NCBI GenBank assembly: GCA_963737145.1
Contig: CAVTRO010000001.1
Coordinates: 682,001-746,000 of the forward strand
From: AP-15 sp963737145
GTDB lineage: Bacteria > Pseudomonadota > Alphaproteobacteria > ATCC43930 > CGMCC-115725
DNA length: 64,000 nucleotides
Direction: 5' to 3'
Position 1 is the first letter of the stretch; every line of letters starts with the position of its first letter. Of this stretch, positions 10,306 to 19,648 are shown in pieces. The translations under genes were made by a program, and so were the position numbers. The notes beneath the pieces were generated by a model. That model ran no database searches and had not been told where the DNA came from. It was given only the letters and a program-made list of their open reading frames with translations.

Positions 10306-12952
10306 TTACAGAGCACGCGCCACTTCCTCTATTTCAAAACACTCGATGACGTCGCCCACCTGGAGGTCGTGATAGTTCTCGAAAGCCATACCGCATTCGT
10401 AACCTTGATTAACCTCGCGGACTTCCTCTTTGAAGCGCTTCAGGGTTTTCAGCGAGCCTTCGTGAATGACGACGTTATCGCGCAACAGCCGGACTTTGGC
10501 GCCGCGCCGGACGCTGCCCTCGGTAACCATGCAGCCGGCAACTTTTCCGACCCTGGTGATGTTGAACACCTCGCGGACCGAAGCATTGCCGAGCAGCCGT
10601 TCGCGCAATGTCGGGGCGAGCAATCCAGACAGCGCCTTGCGCATGTCGTCGATCAGATCGTAGATGATCGAGTAATACCGGATCTCGACACCGTCGCGCC
10701 GCGCCAGCTCACGGGCCTGCGGATTGGCGCGGACATTGAACCCGATGATCACCGCATTCGAAGCTTTGGCGAGGATCACGTCGCTTTCGTTGATGCCGCC
10801 GACGGCCGAGTGCAGCACGCGCATCGATACTTCGCTCGTCGAGATTTTTTCGAGCGAGCCGACGATCGCCTCGAGAGAACCCTGGACATCCGATTTGACC
10901 ACGACCGGCAGTTCCTTTGCCACACCGGCCGCGATTTGCGAGAACATCTGCTCGAGGGTTCCGCGTGCACCTGTTGCAGCACCCGCGTCGCGCCGGCGGC
11001 GTTGACGGAAGTCGGCGATATCGCGCGCCCGGCTCTCGTTCTCTGCAACGACGAAATCGTCGCCCGCGAGCGGTGTCCCATTGAGCCCCAGCACCTCGAC
11101 CGGGGTCGAGGGACCCGCCTCGAGGATGTTTTGCCCGCGATCATCGAGCAATGCGCGCACCCGCCCCCATTCGCTGCCGGCAACAAAGATGTCGCCGACC
11201 CGCAATGTGCCGCGCTGTATGAGCACGGTCGCGACCGCGCCGCGCCCGCGTTCGAGCTTGGCCTCGAGCACGACACCCTCGGCTGAGCGGTTCGGGTTGG
11301 CCCTGAGGTCGAGCAGCTCCGACTGCAGCAGAATAGCCTCCTCGAGCCTGTCGAGGTTGGTCTTTTTGATCGCCGAGACCTCGACGTCGAGCACCTCGCC
11401 GCCGAGCTCCTCGACGACCAGCTCGTGCTGCAGCAGTTCCTGCCGGACGCGTTCGGGCCGCGCATCGGGCTTGTCCATCTTGTTGACGGCGACGATGATC
11501 GGCACCTGGGCCGCCTTGGCATGGCGGATCGCTTCGACGGTCTGCTCCATGATGCCGTCATCGGCGGCTACGACGAGCACCACGATATCAGTCACATTGG
11601 CGCCGCGCGCGCGCATCGCAGTGAATGCCTGATGGCCGGGCGTATCGATAAAGGTGATCTGCCTGCCGCTCCGCAGGCTGACCCGGTAGGCGCCGATATG
11701 CTGCGTGATGCCGCCGGCTTCGCCGCCCGCGACATCGGTCTCGCGCAACGCGTCGAGCAGCGAGGTCTTGCCGTGATCGACATGACCCATCACGGTAACC
11801 ACTGGCGCGCGCGGCTCGAGCGCCTCGGGCTCGTCCTCCTCGCCGCGTAGGCCGATCTCGACATCGGCCTCCGACACGCGCCGCAGACGGTGTCCGAACT
11901 CGGTAACGATCAGCTCGGCGGTGTCGGCATCGATGACCTGGTTGATTGTCGCCATCACGCCCATGCGCATCAGCGCTTTGATCACATCGGCGGCGCGTTC
12001 GGCCATGCGGTTCGCCAATTCCTGGACGGTGATCGTCTCCGGGATGACGACTTCGCGGACCACCTTGATCTGTTCCTGTTCGCCGTGATGCAGCCGCAGG
12101 CGCTCGCGTTCCCTCGCCCGGCGCACCGAGGCGAGACTGCGCATGCGCTCTCCTTCGTCGCCGGCGAGCGCGCGCGTGACCGTCAATTTTCCGGTCCGGC
12201 GGCGCGCGTCTTCGCGGCGGACCGGCGCGGCGGGTTTCTTGACCTCCGGACGCGCGCCGCGGCGCAGCGCCGTTGCCGGCTCTTCTTCCTCCTCGACCGG
12301 AACGGCGACCTTGCCCGCGGCGGCCAACGCCGCCACCTTGGCGGCTGCCGCCTTACCGGCGCGCTCGGCCACCTCGCGCCTCGAATTCTTCCTCCTTGCG
12401 CCGTTGCGCCTCCTCTTCGGATCGCTTGCGAGCCTCCTGCTCGCTTCGGCGGCGCGCTTCTTCCTCTTCCGCCTTTCTGCGCGCTTCTTCCTCGGCCCGC
12501 TGGCGCGCCTCGTGAACGGCGCGTTCTTCCTCCTGTCGGCGCCGATCCGCTTCGGCGAGAGCGGCGAGCCGGCGCGCTTCCTCGTCGGCTTTGCGCGCAT
12601 CCTGCACGGCCCGGGTGCGTCCTGCGCGTTCCTCCGCGGTCAGCGAGCGGGCAATCACAACCGGGCGCCGCGCCGCCGGCTCGGTCGCTGCCGGCCGTGG
12701 CGCCGATTGGTCGCGCGCAACCGCCGGGGCCGCCTCGGCCCGACCGGTCTCGGGCAGCCCCGGGCTGATCACGCGCTTCTTGCGCACCTCGACGGTGACG
12801 GTCTTCGAGCGTCCATGCGAGAAACTCTGGCGCACCTGCGCCGTCTCGGCTGGTTTGCGAAGCTCCAGCCGGCCGCTGCTACGCCCGAGCGTCAGCGGCC
12901 GCTTCTGCTCCTGTTCCGTCGTGTTCTGCTCTTGCTCGTTCGCGTCGCTCAT
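10306..12952 (-). CDS. infB: Translation initiation factor IF-2, reading frame split in the N-terminal region
   Basis: Two overlapping frames together encode a normal-sized IF-2. The first (12952 to a TAA at 12355-12353, 199 residues) gives the start MSDANEQEQNTTEQ and the charged EEARRKAEEEEARR coiled region. The second continues with EVAERAGKAAAAKV and holds the conserved N domain, the GTPase domain (GHVDHGKTSLLDAL, DTPGHQAF, NKMD) and the tRNA-binding C-terminal domains, ending at 10306. The switch lies near 12372-12385 and equals one extra base or two lost bases, for example from a CGCGC run. A GTG at 12372 in the second frame has GAGG six bases upstream and would yield a 688-residue IF2-beta-like product overlapping the first frame by 20 bp. 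IF-2 is essential, so either the sequence has an error or the gene works as two coupled frames. It overlaps the upstream rnpM gene by 4 bp. Confidence 0.93.
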
Positions 12953-13791
12953 CTCGTTCCAATACCGTCATCGTGCTGCGCCCGCCGCGATACGGCGGGT
13001 TCCGCCCCTCGATCGACCAGCGCTCCCGGGCGAAAGCCAGCGATCTTTTCCGCATCGGCAAGCAACCGGCGGCTCAGCCGGCCACCACCCAGCGCCACGT
13101 GTACCACATGATCGCGCCCAAACATCCCGCCCATCTCTGCCGAAGTGAGCACGGCCGCAAGCGGCAGGTCGCGCCCGAGCGCGCGAATTTTGTTCCGTCC
13201 GCCCTCGGCTCCGTCGAGCGCCGAGAGCAGCAGGCCAACCTTTCCGGCGCGGACGGCCTTGCTGACCTTCTCGAAACCGGCAACGGCGAGACCGGCGCGG
13301 CGGGCGAGCCCGATCGCATCGCAGCAGCGTTGCGCAAGCAGGGATTCGACGCGATCTGCGAGCCCTGTCGGCAGCACAACAGGCCGGCGCGCCGCGCGTG
13401 CAAACCGCCGCTTTGCCACCGCCCGCTCAAGTGTCTCGCGGCGCGGCGTCAGCCACAAACCTCTGCCTGGCAGGTTGGCGGCCACATCAGGCACGATCTC
13501 TCCGCCCGGCCCTACGACAAAGCGCAGCAACCGCGCACGGTCGGCAATTTCACCGGTTGCGATGCAGCGGCGGTGTGGGCCGGTCTTCGCGCACCCCTCA
13601 TCGCCCCGAACGGCATCGTCCCGAACGGCATCGTCCCGAACGGCATCGTCCCGAACGCATCGTCCGAACGCATCGTCCGCCTCCCCTCCACGGCATCGTC
13701 CCGAACGGCATCGTCCCGAACGGCATCGGCGTTTTCTATATTGCCCGTCGCGCCTACTCCTGCGCGCCCGCGTTGGCTGGCGTTGCTTCAT
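12949..13791 (-). CDS. rnpM: RNA-binding protein YlxR/RnpM with fused L7Ae-like domain
   Basis: The core TGPHRRCIATGEIADRARLLRFVVGPGGEIVPD is the DUF448 (YlxR/RnpM) signature, followed by GRGLWLTPRRETLERA; the second half resembles a L7Ae/YlxQ-like RNA-binding fold. Such two-domain proteins between nusA and infB are normal in alphaproteobacteria. The first roughly 65 residues are odd: they are encoded by a 15-bp tandem repeat read in two frames (DDAVR and RSGRC). The start is uncertain: ATG at 13791 and GTG at 13815 both lie inside the nusA 3' end, and no later in-frame start exists before the conserved core. The gene ends with a 4-bp overlap onto infB. Confidence 0.85.
   Translation of the reverse strand: MKQRQPTRARRSRRDGQYRKRRCRSGRCRSGRCRGGEADDAFGRCVRDDAVRDDAVRDDAVRGDEGCAKTGPHRRCIATGEIADRARLLRFVVGPGGEIVPDVAANLPGRGLWLTPRRETLERAVAKRRFARAARRPVVLPTGLADRVESLLAQRCCDAIGLARRAGLAVAGFEKVSKAVRAGKVGLLLSALDGAEGGRNKIRALGRDLPLAAVLTSAEMGGMFGRDHVVHVALGGGRLSRRLLADAEKIAGFRPGALVDRGAEPAVSRRAQHDDGIGTR
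13605..13729. repeat. 15-bp tandem repeat array inside rnpM
   Basis: On the plus strand three perfect units of cccgaacggcatcgt (13605-13649) are followed by a 14-bp unit (13650-13663) and a 13-bp unit (13664-13676) that have each lost bases, a 14-bp interruption, and then a partial unit and two further units to 13729. Because the short units change the phase, the same repeat is translated as DDAVR in one block and RSGRC in the other. Confidence 0.9.
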
Positions 13792-15307
13792 CCGCGAACC
13801 AGTGAGCCCTGGCACGCATGATCAGCTCGTTGGCGACCTCGAGATCGAGCTTGGCGCCGCCCTTGTCGGATTTATCGAGGAGCTCGACAAGCTCATCGCC
13901 GGCGAGGTCGGCGAAATCATCGAGGGTTTTTATCCCGCTCTCACCGAGAGCGACGAGCATGCCCGGGGTCAACTGCTCGAATTCGACGAGCTCGTCGCTG
14001 ACGCCGAGCTCCTGGCGCCGCTCTTCATACTCGCGGTCGCGCCGTTCGAGGGATACGCGGGCGCGCTCCTGCAGCTCCGCGGCCACATCGGCGTCGAACC
14101 CTTCGATGTCTGCCAGGTCCTCCAGCGCCACGTAGGCCACTTCTTCGAGTGAGGTAAATCCTTCGGTAACCAGCAGATGGGCGATCACGTCATCGATGTC
14201 GAGGGCGTCGATGAACATCTGGCTGCGGCTGCGGAACTCTTCCGTCCGCCGTTCCGACTCCTCGGCCTCGGTGAGAATGTCGATGTCCCATCCGGTAAGC
14301 TGCGAGGCGAGTCGCACGTTTTGTCCGCGCCGCCCGATCGCCAGGCTGAGCTGATCGTCGGGGACGACGACTTCGACGCGGCGCTGCTCCTCGTCCATCA
14401 CCACTTTGGCGACCTCGGCCGGGGCGAGCGCATTGACCACAAAAGTCGCCGGATCGGACGACCATGGGATGATGTCGATCTTCTCGCCCTGCAACTCGCC
14501 GACGACCGCCTGGACCCGGCTGCCGCGCATCCCGACGCAGGCGCCGACCGGATCGATGCTGCTGTCGCGCGAAATGACCGCGATCTTGGCGCGGCTGCCG
14601 GGGTCGCGCGCCACCGCCTTGATCTCGATGATCCCGTCATAGATCTCCGGGACTTCCTGGGCAAACAGCTTTGCCATGAATTGCGGGTGGGTGCGCGACA
14701 GAAAAATCTGCGGGCCGCGCGGCTCTTGGCGGACATCGTAAACAAAGGAGCGCACCCGCTCGCCCTGGCGAAAGCTCTCGCGCGGCAGCAGTTCGTCGCG
14801 GCGCAGCATCGCCTCGGCCCGCCCGAGATCGACGACGACGTTGCCGAATTCGACCCGCTTGACGAGGCCGTTGACGATCTCGGCGACCCGGTCCTTGAAT
14901 TCGAGGAATTGCCGCTGGCGCTCCGCGTCGCGGACCTTTTGCACGATTACCTGTTTTGCCGTCTGCGCGGCTATGCGGCCAAAATCGATCGGCGGCAGCG
15001 GATCGGTAATGAAATCGCCGATCTCGGCCTCGGGGTTCAACCGCTGCGCATCCGCGAGCGGGATTTGCGTCGCCTCGTTTTCGATGACATCGGCCACCTC
15101 GCGAAACCGCAGCAGCCGGATCTCGCCGCTGTTGCGGTCGATTTCGGCGCGGATATCGTAATCCTGGCCATATTTGGAGCGGCCCGCCTTCTGGATTGCC
15201 TGCTCCATCGCCTCCAAGACCTCGTCGCGGTCGATTCCCTTGTCGCGCGCGACGGTATCGGCGACCTGCAGCAGTTCCGGGCGGGCGTAGGTGAGGGTGC
15301 TTTCCAT
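13754..15307 (-). CDS. nusA: Transcription termination/antitermination factor NusA
   Basis: 517 residues. The N-terminal domain (PELLQVADTVARDKGIDRDEV) binds RNA polymerase; an S1 domain, KH1 (GSRAKIAVISRDSSIDPVGACVGMRGSRV) and KH2 (DDQLSLAIGRRGQNVRLASQL) follow in order. The C-terminal third has two acidic helical repeats with FTSLEEVAYV and IEGFDADVAAELQERA, as in alpha- and gammaproteobacterial NusA. It lies 21 bp after rimP. Confidence 0.97.
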   Translation of the reverse strand: MESTLTYARPELLQVADTVARDKGIDRDEVLEAMEQAIQKAGRSKYGQDYDIRAEIDRNSGEIRLLRFREVADVIENEATQIPLADAQRLNPEAEIGDFITDPLPPIDFGRIAAQTAKQVIVQKVRDAERQRQFLEFKDRVAEIVNGLVKRVEFGNVVVDLGRAEAMLRRDELLPRESFRQGERVRSFVYDVRQEPRGPQIFLSRTHPQFMAKLFAQEVPEIYDGIIEIKAVARDPGSRAKIAVISRDSSIDPVGACVGMRGSRVQAVVGELQGEKIDIIPWSSDPATFVVNALAPAEVAKVVMDEEQRRVEVVVPDDQLSLAIGRRGQNVRLASQLTGWDIDILTEAEESERRTEEFRSRSQMFIDALDIDDVIAHLLVTEGFTSLEEVAYVALEDLADIEGFDADVAAELQERARVSLERRDREYEERRQELGVSDELVEFEQLTPGMLVALGESGIKTLDDFADLAGDELVELLDKSDKGGAKLDLEVANELIMRARAHWFADEATPANAGAQE

Positions 15308-15328
15308 CGTGTTCTCGAATTCCGTGCT

Positions 15329-15832
15329 TCAGTGGGTTTCGGACCGCGGCGCGGCGCGCCCCGCCGCAGCAATCAGGTCATCGGTGAGTACGAGTTTTGC
15401 TCGCGCGACCTCGGCGAGCGGCAATCTCACCTCGCCGGTCTCGGTCGCCAGACGCACGTTGTCGGCCGCTGTACCGAGTAGCCGGCCGCGAAAACGCTTG
15501 CGTCCCTCGATCGGCCGGGCGAGCTCGATCCGCGCTTCGAACCCGCTGAACCGATCGTAATCCTCGGCGCGAACCAGCGGACGATCGATGCCCGGCGAGC
15601 TGATCTCGAGCATGTAGGCGCCGGCGATCGGGTCGGCGACGTCGAGAATGGCGGAGACCGAGTGGCTGATCTGTGTGCAGTCTTCGACGGTCATCGGCTC
15701 GTCGTCGCGCCGCTCGGCCATGACCTGAAGCGTCGGCCGGCGGCCGCTGGTGATGACCACCCGGACGAGACGATAGCCCATCGCGTCGAGCGAAGGCTCG
15801 ATTGCCTGCGCAATGCGGTTGGTGTCCACCAA
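15329..15832 (-). CDS. rimP: Ribosome maturation factor RimP
   Basis: About 167 residues with the family signature ISSPGIDRPL and the downstream GRKRFRGRLLGTAADNV segment; RimP helps assemble the 30S head. The frame is open far upstream but homology begins at DTNRIAQAIEPSLDAMGYRLV. No ATG lies there: TTG at 15832 is chosen, with CAGGAGGGG about 11 bases upstream; the adjacent GTG at 15829 is equally possible. It is the first gene of the nusA-infB operon, preceded by a structured leader and promoter. Confidence 0.92.
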   Translation of the reverse strand: MVDTNRIAQAIEPSLDAMGYRLVRVVITSGRRPTLQVMAERRDDEPMTVEDCTQISHSVSAILDVADPIAGAYMLEISSPGIDRPLVRAEDYDRFSGFEARIELARPIEGRKRFRGRLLGTAADNVRLATETGEVRLPLAEVARAKLVLTDDLIAAAGRAAPRSETH

Positions 15833-15916
15833 GAACCCCGACCCCTCCTGACCTGCAAGACCACCGGAAGAATAACAGCCGGGCGCTACTCCCCCAAGGT
15901 TTGCGGCCCCGGCCAA

Positions 15917-15943
15917 AACAAAAAAGTGGGCCATCGGCCCACC
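15917..15943 (-). terminator. Rho-independent terminator in the rimP leader (attenuator candidate)
   Basis: On the minus strand a perfect 7-bp stem GTGGGCC/GGCCCAC with a GAT loop is followed directly by six T and then GTTTT. It lies between the rimP promoter and the rimP start with no gene in between, so it should terminate transcripts initiated at that promoter unless read-through is regulated. A rimP leader RNA with an attenuator-type terminator has been described in alphaproteobacteria; this matches in place and shape. Confidence 0.85.
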
Positions 15944-15952
15944 CGCGATGCG

Positions 15953-15969
15953 GTCCGCAAGGCGGACCC
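15953..15969 (-). ncRNA. rimP leader first hairpin
   Basis: A perfect 7-bp stem GGTCCGC/GCGGACC with a three-base loop lies just upstream of the terminator hairpin on the rimP transcript. With the terminator at 15917-15943 it forms a two-hairpin leader starting about 15 bases after the predicted -10 box. Any competing antiterminator pairing was not resolved by eye. Confidence 0.6.
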
Positions 15970-15983
15970 TATGGACCCTCAGG

Positions 15984-16011
15984 ATATAGGGAAGCGGTTT
16001 TGCCCTGCAAG
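15984..16011 (-). promoter_or_regulatory. Predicted sigma70-type promoter of the rimP-nusA-infB operon
   Basis: On the minus strand TTGCAG (16011-16006) and TATATC (15989-15984) are separated by 16 bases. Transcription would start just upstream of the two leader hairpins. Confidence 0.6.
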
Positions 16012-16039
16012 AGTTTTGCAAAGATCCGTGCGAACTCGT

Positions 16040-16386
16040 TCTAACCTCGTTCTTTGAGGTCGGTACCCCCGGACCGCGAGACAGCAGATTTTCTATCCAG
16101 AAGATCTCTGATCGGATGCGTTTTATGGATACCGCCGCTGTTCGCTCTTTTCGGAGCAATTATCTGCCAATGGCATCCCGTTTTCGGCAGAAATCCTGGG
16201 TCGCCGCCGGCTCGGGCGATGATGAGCATGGCAATAAAGCGACTATGTGGACCGTTTGATGATTTTGATGACTGACACGACCGCGCTGGACCTTGTGCGC
16301 TGAAGAGCGATCAGCCTCGTGGTAGCGAAATTGCTGGACCAGCCAGCAATTGCCTGTTGGAGCCTTCCCCTTCCGGACGCGCCAAA
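16040..16386. other. Intergenic stretch upstream of the rimP promoter
   Basis: Short open frames exist on both strands (73 and 62 codons) but none has a convincing ribosome site or recognisable motif. I see no RNA gene or repeat here. Confidence 0.5.
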
Positions 16387-16581
16387 TTACCGGGGACCGA
16401 GCTCGCCTTCGCCGACCATTCGCTCGTGCCCGTCCACCTCGTGTTTAATTCGGTAATGCGGGGCATTTCGCTCGCCGAGCAAGAGACGAACTATCTTGAA
16501 GCGGCCTTTAGCCGTGTGCTCGACGCCCCGCTGTGGAAAGAATTCCACTGCCTGGCCGACGCGGTATTTGTGCTCTGACAT
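16387..16581 (-). CDS. Small conserved-looking basic protein
   Basis: 64 residues: MSEHKYRVGQAVEFFPQRG at the start, then a beta-rich stretch with YRIKHEVDGHERMVGEGEL at the end. Short alphaproteobacterial proteins of this style (KYRVGQxVEF...YRIK...ERVV.ExEL) are common; function is unknown. The ATG at 16581 has GGAGGG about 8 bases upstream, which supports expression and decides the start over a longer in-frame reading. Confidence 0.75.
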   Translation of the reverse strand: MSEHKYRVGQAVEFFPQRGVEHTAKGRFKIVRLLLGERNAPHYRIKHEVDGHERMVGEGELGPR

Positions 16582-16636
16582 GCTGGTCCCTCCGATGTGG
16601 AGCACCACGCGCTCGCAACGCGCCGCTCCAGATAGG

Positions 16637-16768
16637 CTAACGAGGTTGCGAGTTCGCCGCGGGAACGGGAGGATGGCCGACGCTAACGGGCGGCCTGAGC
16701 ATTCCGTATGCCACGACACCCATGAACAATAGGACGGGAATTACGATCGGCGGAACGAGATATTTCAT
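16637..16768 (-). CDS. Small single-pass membrane peptide
   Basis: 43 residues starting MKYLVPPIVIPVLLFMGVV, a hydrophobic segment of about 20 residues, followed by a proline-rich tail. The ATG at 16768 has CGGAG five to six bases upstream. No family recognised; it could be a real small membrane protein or a chance frame. Confidence 0.45.
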   Translation of the reverse strand: MKYLVPPIVIPVLLFMGVVAYGMLRPPVSVGHPPVPAANSQPR

Positions 16769-16832
16769 GGTGCTCCGGTCTAAAGAGAACTGCGTTGGCA
16801 GCAGGTAACGCTGGAGCCTGGCCGGCACCCGA

Positions 16833-17234
16833 TCACAACAAGCTGGAGAGGAGCACGGCGCCGAGGGCAATGCCGGCAAGGACAATCATCGCCCCCCAAT
16901 ATTTCTCCTGCCCCGCACCCACCCGCTCCCGATTTTGCAAAGGCGCCGTCTTTTGTGCTGGCAAAAGTTCTACCAACCGTTGGCTGATGGCCAAATCGTC
17001 CGATGAGGGCGTTCGACGGATGGGGACCCGGGCGATCAGCGTCGCCAGCGCCTCGGCTGCTCTGGCCTTGGGAAGGGGAGTGAGCCGGGCGGCCTGTTCC
17101 CAAGGATCCAGACCGAGGCGCGTCAACGCTGAGACAACGCTGAGCGTTACTCCGTTTTGCTCTTCGCCAACCGGGGCGAAGAGAAAATCGTTCAGATTAG
17201 AATGGAGTAGCGAAAATCGAGCGGATAACGCCAT
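16833..17234 (-). CDS. Hypothetical protein with C-terminal membrane anchor
   Basis: About 133 residues from the ATG at 17234: MALSARFSLLHSNLNDFLFAPVGEEQNG at the N-terminus, a helical middle (SALTRLGLDPWEQAARL) and a C-terminal hydrophobic helix YWGAMIVLAGIALGAVLLSSLL. It therefore looks like a tail-anchored inner-membrane protein. I cannot assign a function; a GGGG stretch precedes the ATG. Confidence 0.65.
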   Translation of the reverse strand: MALSARFSLLHSNLNDFLFAPVGEEQNGVTLSVVSALTRLGLDPWEQAARLTPLPKARAAEALATLIARVPIRRTPSSDDLAISQRLVELLPAQKTAPLQNRERVGAGQEKYWGAMIVLAGIALGAVLLSSLL

Positions 17235-17496
17235 GACAGCCCCGATCTCAGTCGGCAATGCGGCCCTGAGAGAACTCGTCTGCTATCCGATAGGCCAACT
17301 AGGACCGCGTCTGGCAGGCTACACCTGTTCCGTGGCGCAGAATTTTGCGCGGCAGACCAAATCTGTATCCGCAATATTGTGTCTTTTTTCATGTGAGCAA
17401 GAGTTTATTGAATATTTTTTGTGATCCTGCCGTTTCTTGGCCGGTTTTATTTTCAAATTTTTTCCCGACCGGACGGGGTAGTAAAAAATTCCACGG

Positions 17497-19458
17497 TCAA
17501 ATCTCGACCTCGGTGCCGAGCTCGATGACGCGGTCGGGCGGGATGCGGAAAAACTCGGGCGATCGCGTCGCGATGCGTGTGAGGGCGGAATAGAGGCGCT
17601 CGCGCCACCGGGCCATCCCGGGCCGCGGGCTCGATTTGACGTTGGCGCGCCCGACAAAGAACGAAATCTCACTCGGCTCGAGCTCCAGCCCCGGGATTTT
17701 CGCCCGCTGCAATTCGCGCGGGACGTTTGGCGTCTGGGCAAAGCCGAAATGCGCTTCGATCTGCCAAAAGCCGCGGCCGAGCTCGCGTGCCTTGATCCGG
17801 TCTACGCCGGCCACTCGCGGTATATTCTCGGTGACGACGCGGACCAGCAACACCGTCCGATGCAATACTTTATTGTGCTTGAGGTTGTGTAGCAGTGTTA
17901 CGGGCACGTCTGCCGTCTGGGTGGTCAGAAAGACTGCGGTCCCCGAAACTCGAGCTTCCGGCGCCTCGTCGCAGATGGCGAGAAAAGAGTCCAGCGGCAC
18001 CGCCTCGCTCGCCAACTGCATCCGCACCAGCCGCCTTCCCGTTCGCCAGGTGGTCAGGATCGTAAATACCGCGATTCCGATCACCAGCGGAAACCAGCCG
18101 CCGCTCGGGATCTTCAGGGTATTGGCCCCGAATAGCGCAAGATCGACGGTCATGATCGGCACCAGCACGACGGCGATTGTCGCCCATTGCCAACGCCAGA
18201 CCCCGCGCATGACGGAGGCGGCGAGCACCGTCGTGATGGTCATCGTCCCGGTGACTGCAAAACCATAGGCCGAAGCGAGCGCGCTCGAGCTCTGGAACCC
18301 AAGAACCAGAGCAACAACCGCAATCAGCAGCAGCCAATTAGTCTGCGCGATATAGATCTGACCATGCGCGCGGGTCGAGGTCTGAAAGATATCGAGGGGA
18401 GGCATCAGGCCGAGTTGAATCGCCTGCCGCGACAATGAGAACGCGCCGGAGATCACGGCCTGCGATGCGATGACCGTCGCCGCGGTCGACAACAGCACCA
18501 GCGGGAACATGCCCCAAGCCGGCGCCAGGCGAAAGAACGGATTGTCGATCGCCGTTTTGTCACCCAGGATCAGCGCGCCTTGTCCGAAATAATTGAGGAC
18601 GAGAGACGGCAGCACTACGGCGAACCAGGCCAGCCTGATCGGAAAACGGCCGAAATGGCCCATATCCGCGTAGAGCGCCTCGCCGCCGGTAATGGCGAGT
18701 GCGACGGCTCCGAGCACAACAAACCCGGCGCCGGGCGCGGCGATGAAAATGTGAGCTGCGTGCGAGGGGCTCAGGGCTTCAAGTACGCGCGGCGCTTCGG
18801 CGATTCGCATCACCCCGATTATCGCGATGACGGCGAACCACAAGACCATAACCGGGCCGAAGATGCGGCCGACCCGGCCGGTGCCGCCTTTCTGGAACAG
18901 AAAAAGTGCGAGCAGCACAACGATGGTCACCGGCAGCACGAAACGGTTCAACGCCGGCGTCGCAACGCCAATGCCTTCGACCGCGCTGAGCACGGAAATT
19001 GCCGGCGTGATCATGCTGTCGCCGTAGAATAGCGCGGCGCCGCCGAGGGCCAGCAGCACCAAGAGATTGCGTGAGCGCTCGTCTCGCGCCCGCTCCAAGG
19101 CGAGGGCCAGCAAAGCAAGAATGCCGCCCTCGCCTTCATTATCGGCACGCATGATCAAGAGGACATACTTGATCGTGACGACGATGATCAGCGCCCAGAA
19201 AATCAGCGACAGAACGCCAAGCACGTGTTCCGCATCGAGCGGAAGCCCGTGCTCGGGGTTGAAGCACTCGCGAAAGGTGTAGACCGGGCTTGTCCCGATA
19301 TCGCCGAACACGACGCCGAGCGCGGCGAGGCTCAGCGCGGCAAGCCCGGTGGGTCGATCGGGCGCGGCGTCCCCGAGCTCCTCTTCCGCGGTCAACGCCG
19401 CGTGCCCTGCCGGAATGACTTCGCTCGAAGTCGCGGTGTTGGCGGCGCGATTTGCCAT
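17497..19458 (-). CDS. kup: Low-affinity potassium uptake transporter Kup
   Basis: 653 residues. The block LAALGVVFGDIGTSPVYTFRECF is the family signature, followed by around 12 hydrophobic segments and a soluble C-terminal domain ending DRVIELGTEVEI, as in Kup/HAK/KUP proteins that co-transport K+ with H+ across the inner membrane. The ATG at 19458 is chosen because AGGAGACACGC precedes it; an in-frame codon further upstream has no ribosome site. The neighbours are not functionally related. Confidence 0.95.
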   Translation of the reverse strand: MANRAANTATSSEVIPAGHAALTAEEELGDAAPDRPTGLAALSLAALGVVFGDIGTSPVYTFRECFNPEHGLPLDAEHVLGVLSLIFWALIIVVTIKYVLLIMRADNEGEGGILALLALALERARDERSRNLLVLLALGGAALFYGDSMITPAISVLSAVEGIGVATPALNRFVLPVTIVVLLALFLFQKGGTGRVGRIFGPVMVLWFAVIAIIGVMRIAEAPRVLEALSPSHAAHIFIAAPGAGFVVLGAVALAITGGEALYADMGHFGRFPIRLAWFAVVLPSLVLNYFGQGALILGDKTAIDNPFFRLAPAWGMFPLVLLSTAATVIASQAVISGAFSLSRQAIQLGLMPPLDIFQTSTRAHGQIYIAQTNWLLLIAVVALVLGFQSSSALASAYGFAVTGTMTITTVLAASVMRGVWRWQWATIAVVLVPIMTVDLALFGANTLKIPSGGWFPLVIGIAVFTILTTWRTGRRLVRMQLASEAVPLDSFLAICDEAPEARVSGTAVFLTTQTADVPVTLLHNLKHNKVLHRTVLLVRVVTENIPRVAGVDRIKARELGRGFWQIEAHFGFAQTPNVPRELQRAKIPGLELEPSEISFFVGRANVKSSPRPGMARWRERLYSALTRIATRSPEFFRIPPDRVIELGTEVEI

Positions 19459-19648
19459 GCGTGTCTCCTGCCTGCCAGCCGCTCGGCGGCCCGCCGGCAT
19501 CTTAAGAGGAGGCGCTGCGACCCCTTAAGGGCGGAGACGGGCTTTGGTGGCGACTTTGAGTTGGGCAACGGCTCTCGTTTCCGGCCTTGCCGGAGTAGTC
19601 AACGCGTTTATAGTCACCGCCGGTTCCTTGCGGGGCATCTCCAGCCAA

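Noticed and set aside
12353..12400. Programmed +1 frameshift in infB stimulated by the internal AAGGAGGAA
   Set aside because: The Shine-Dalgarno-like stretch is there but no known slip codon or stop lies at the right distance; a coupled GTG start or sequence error is simpler.
12143..13111. 322-codon plus-strand frame over infB
   Set aside because: Arginine/serine-rich shadow of the repetitive IF-2 N-terminus; no motif or start site.
14177..15481. 434-codon plus-strand frame over nusA
   Set aside because: Antisense of nusA; composition typical of a shadow.
16054..16275. 73-codon plus-strand frame upstream of rimP
   Set aside because: No ribosome site or family; mixed composition.
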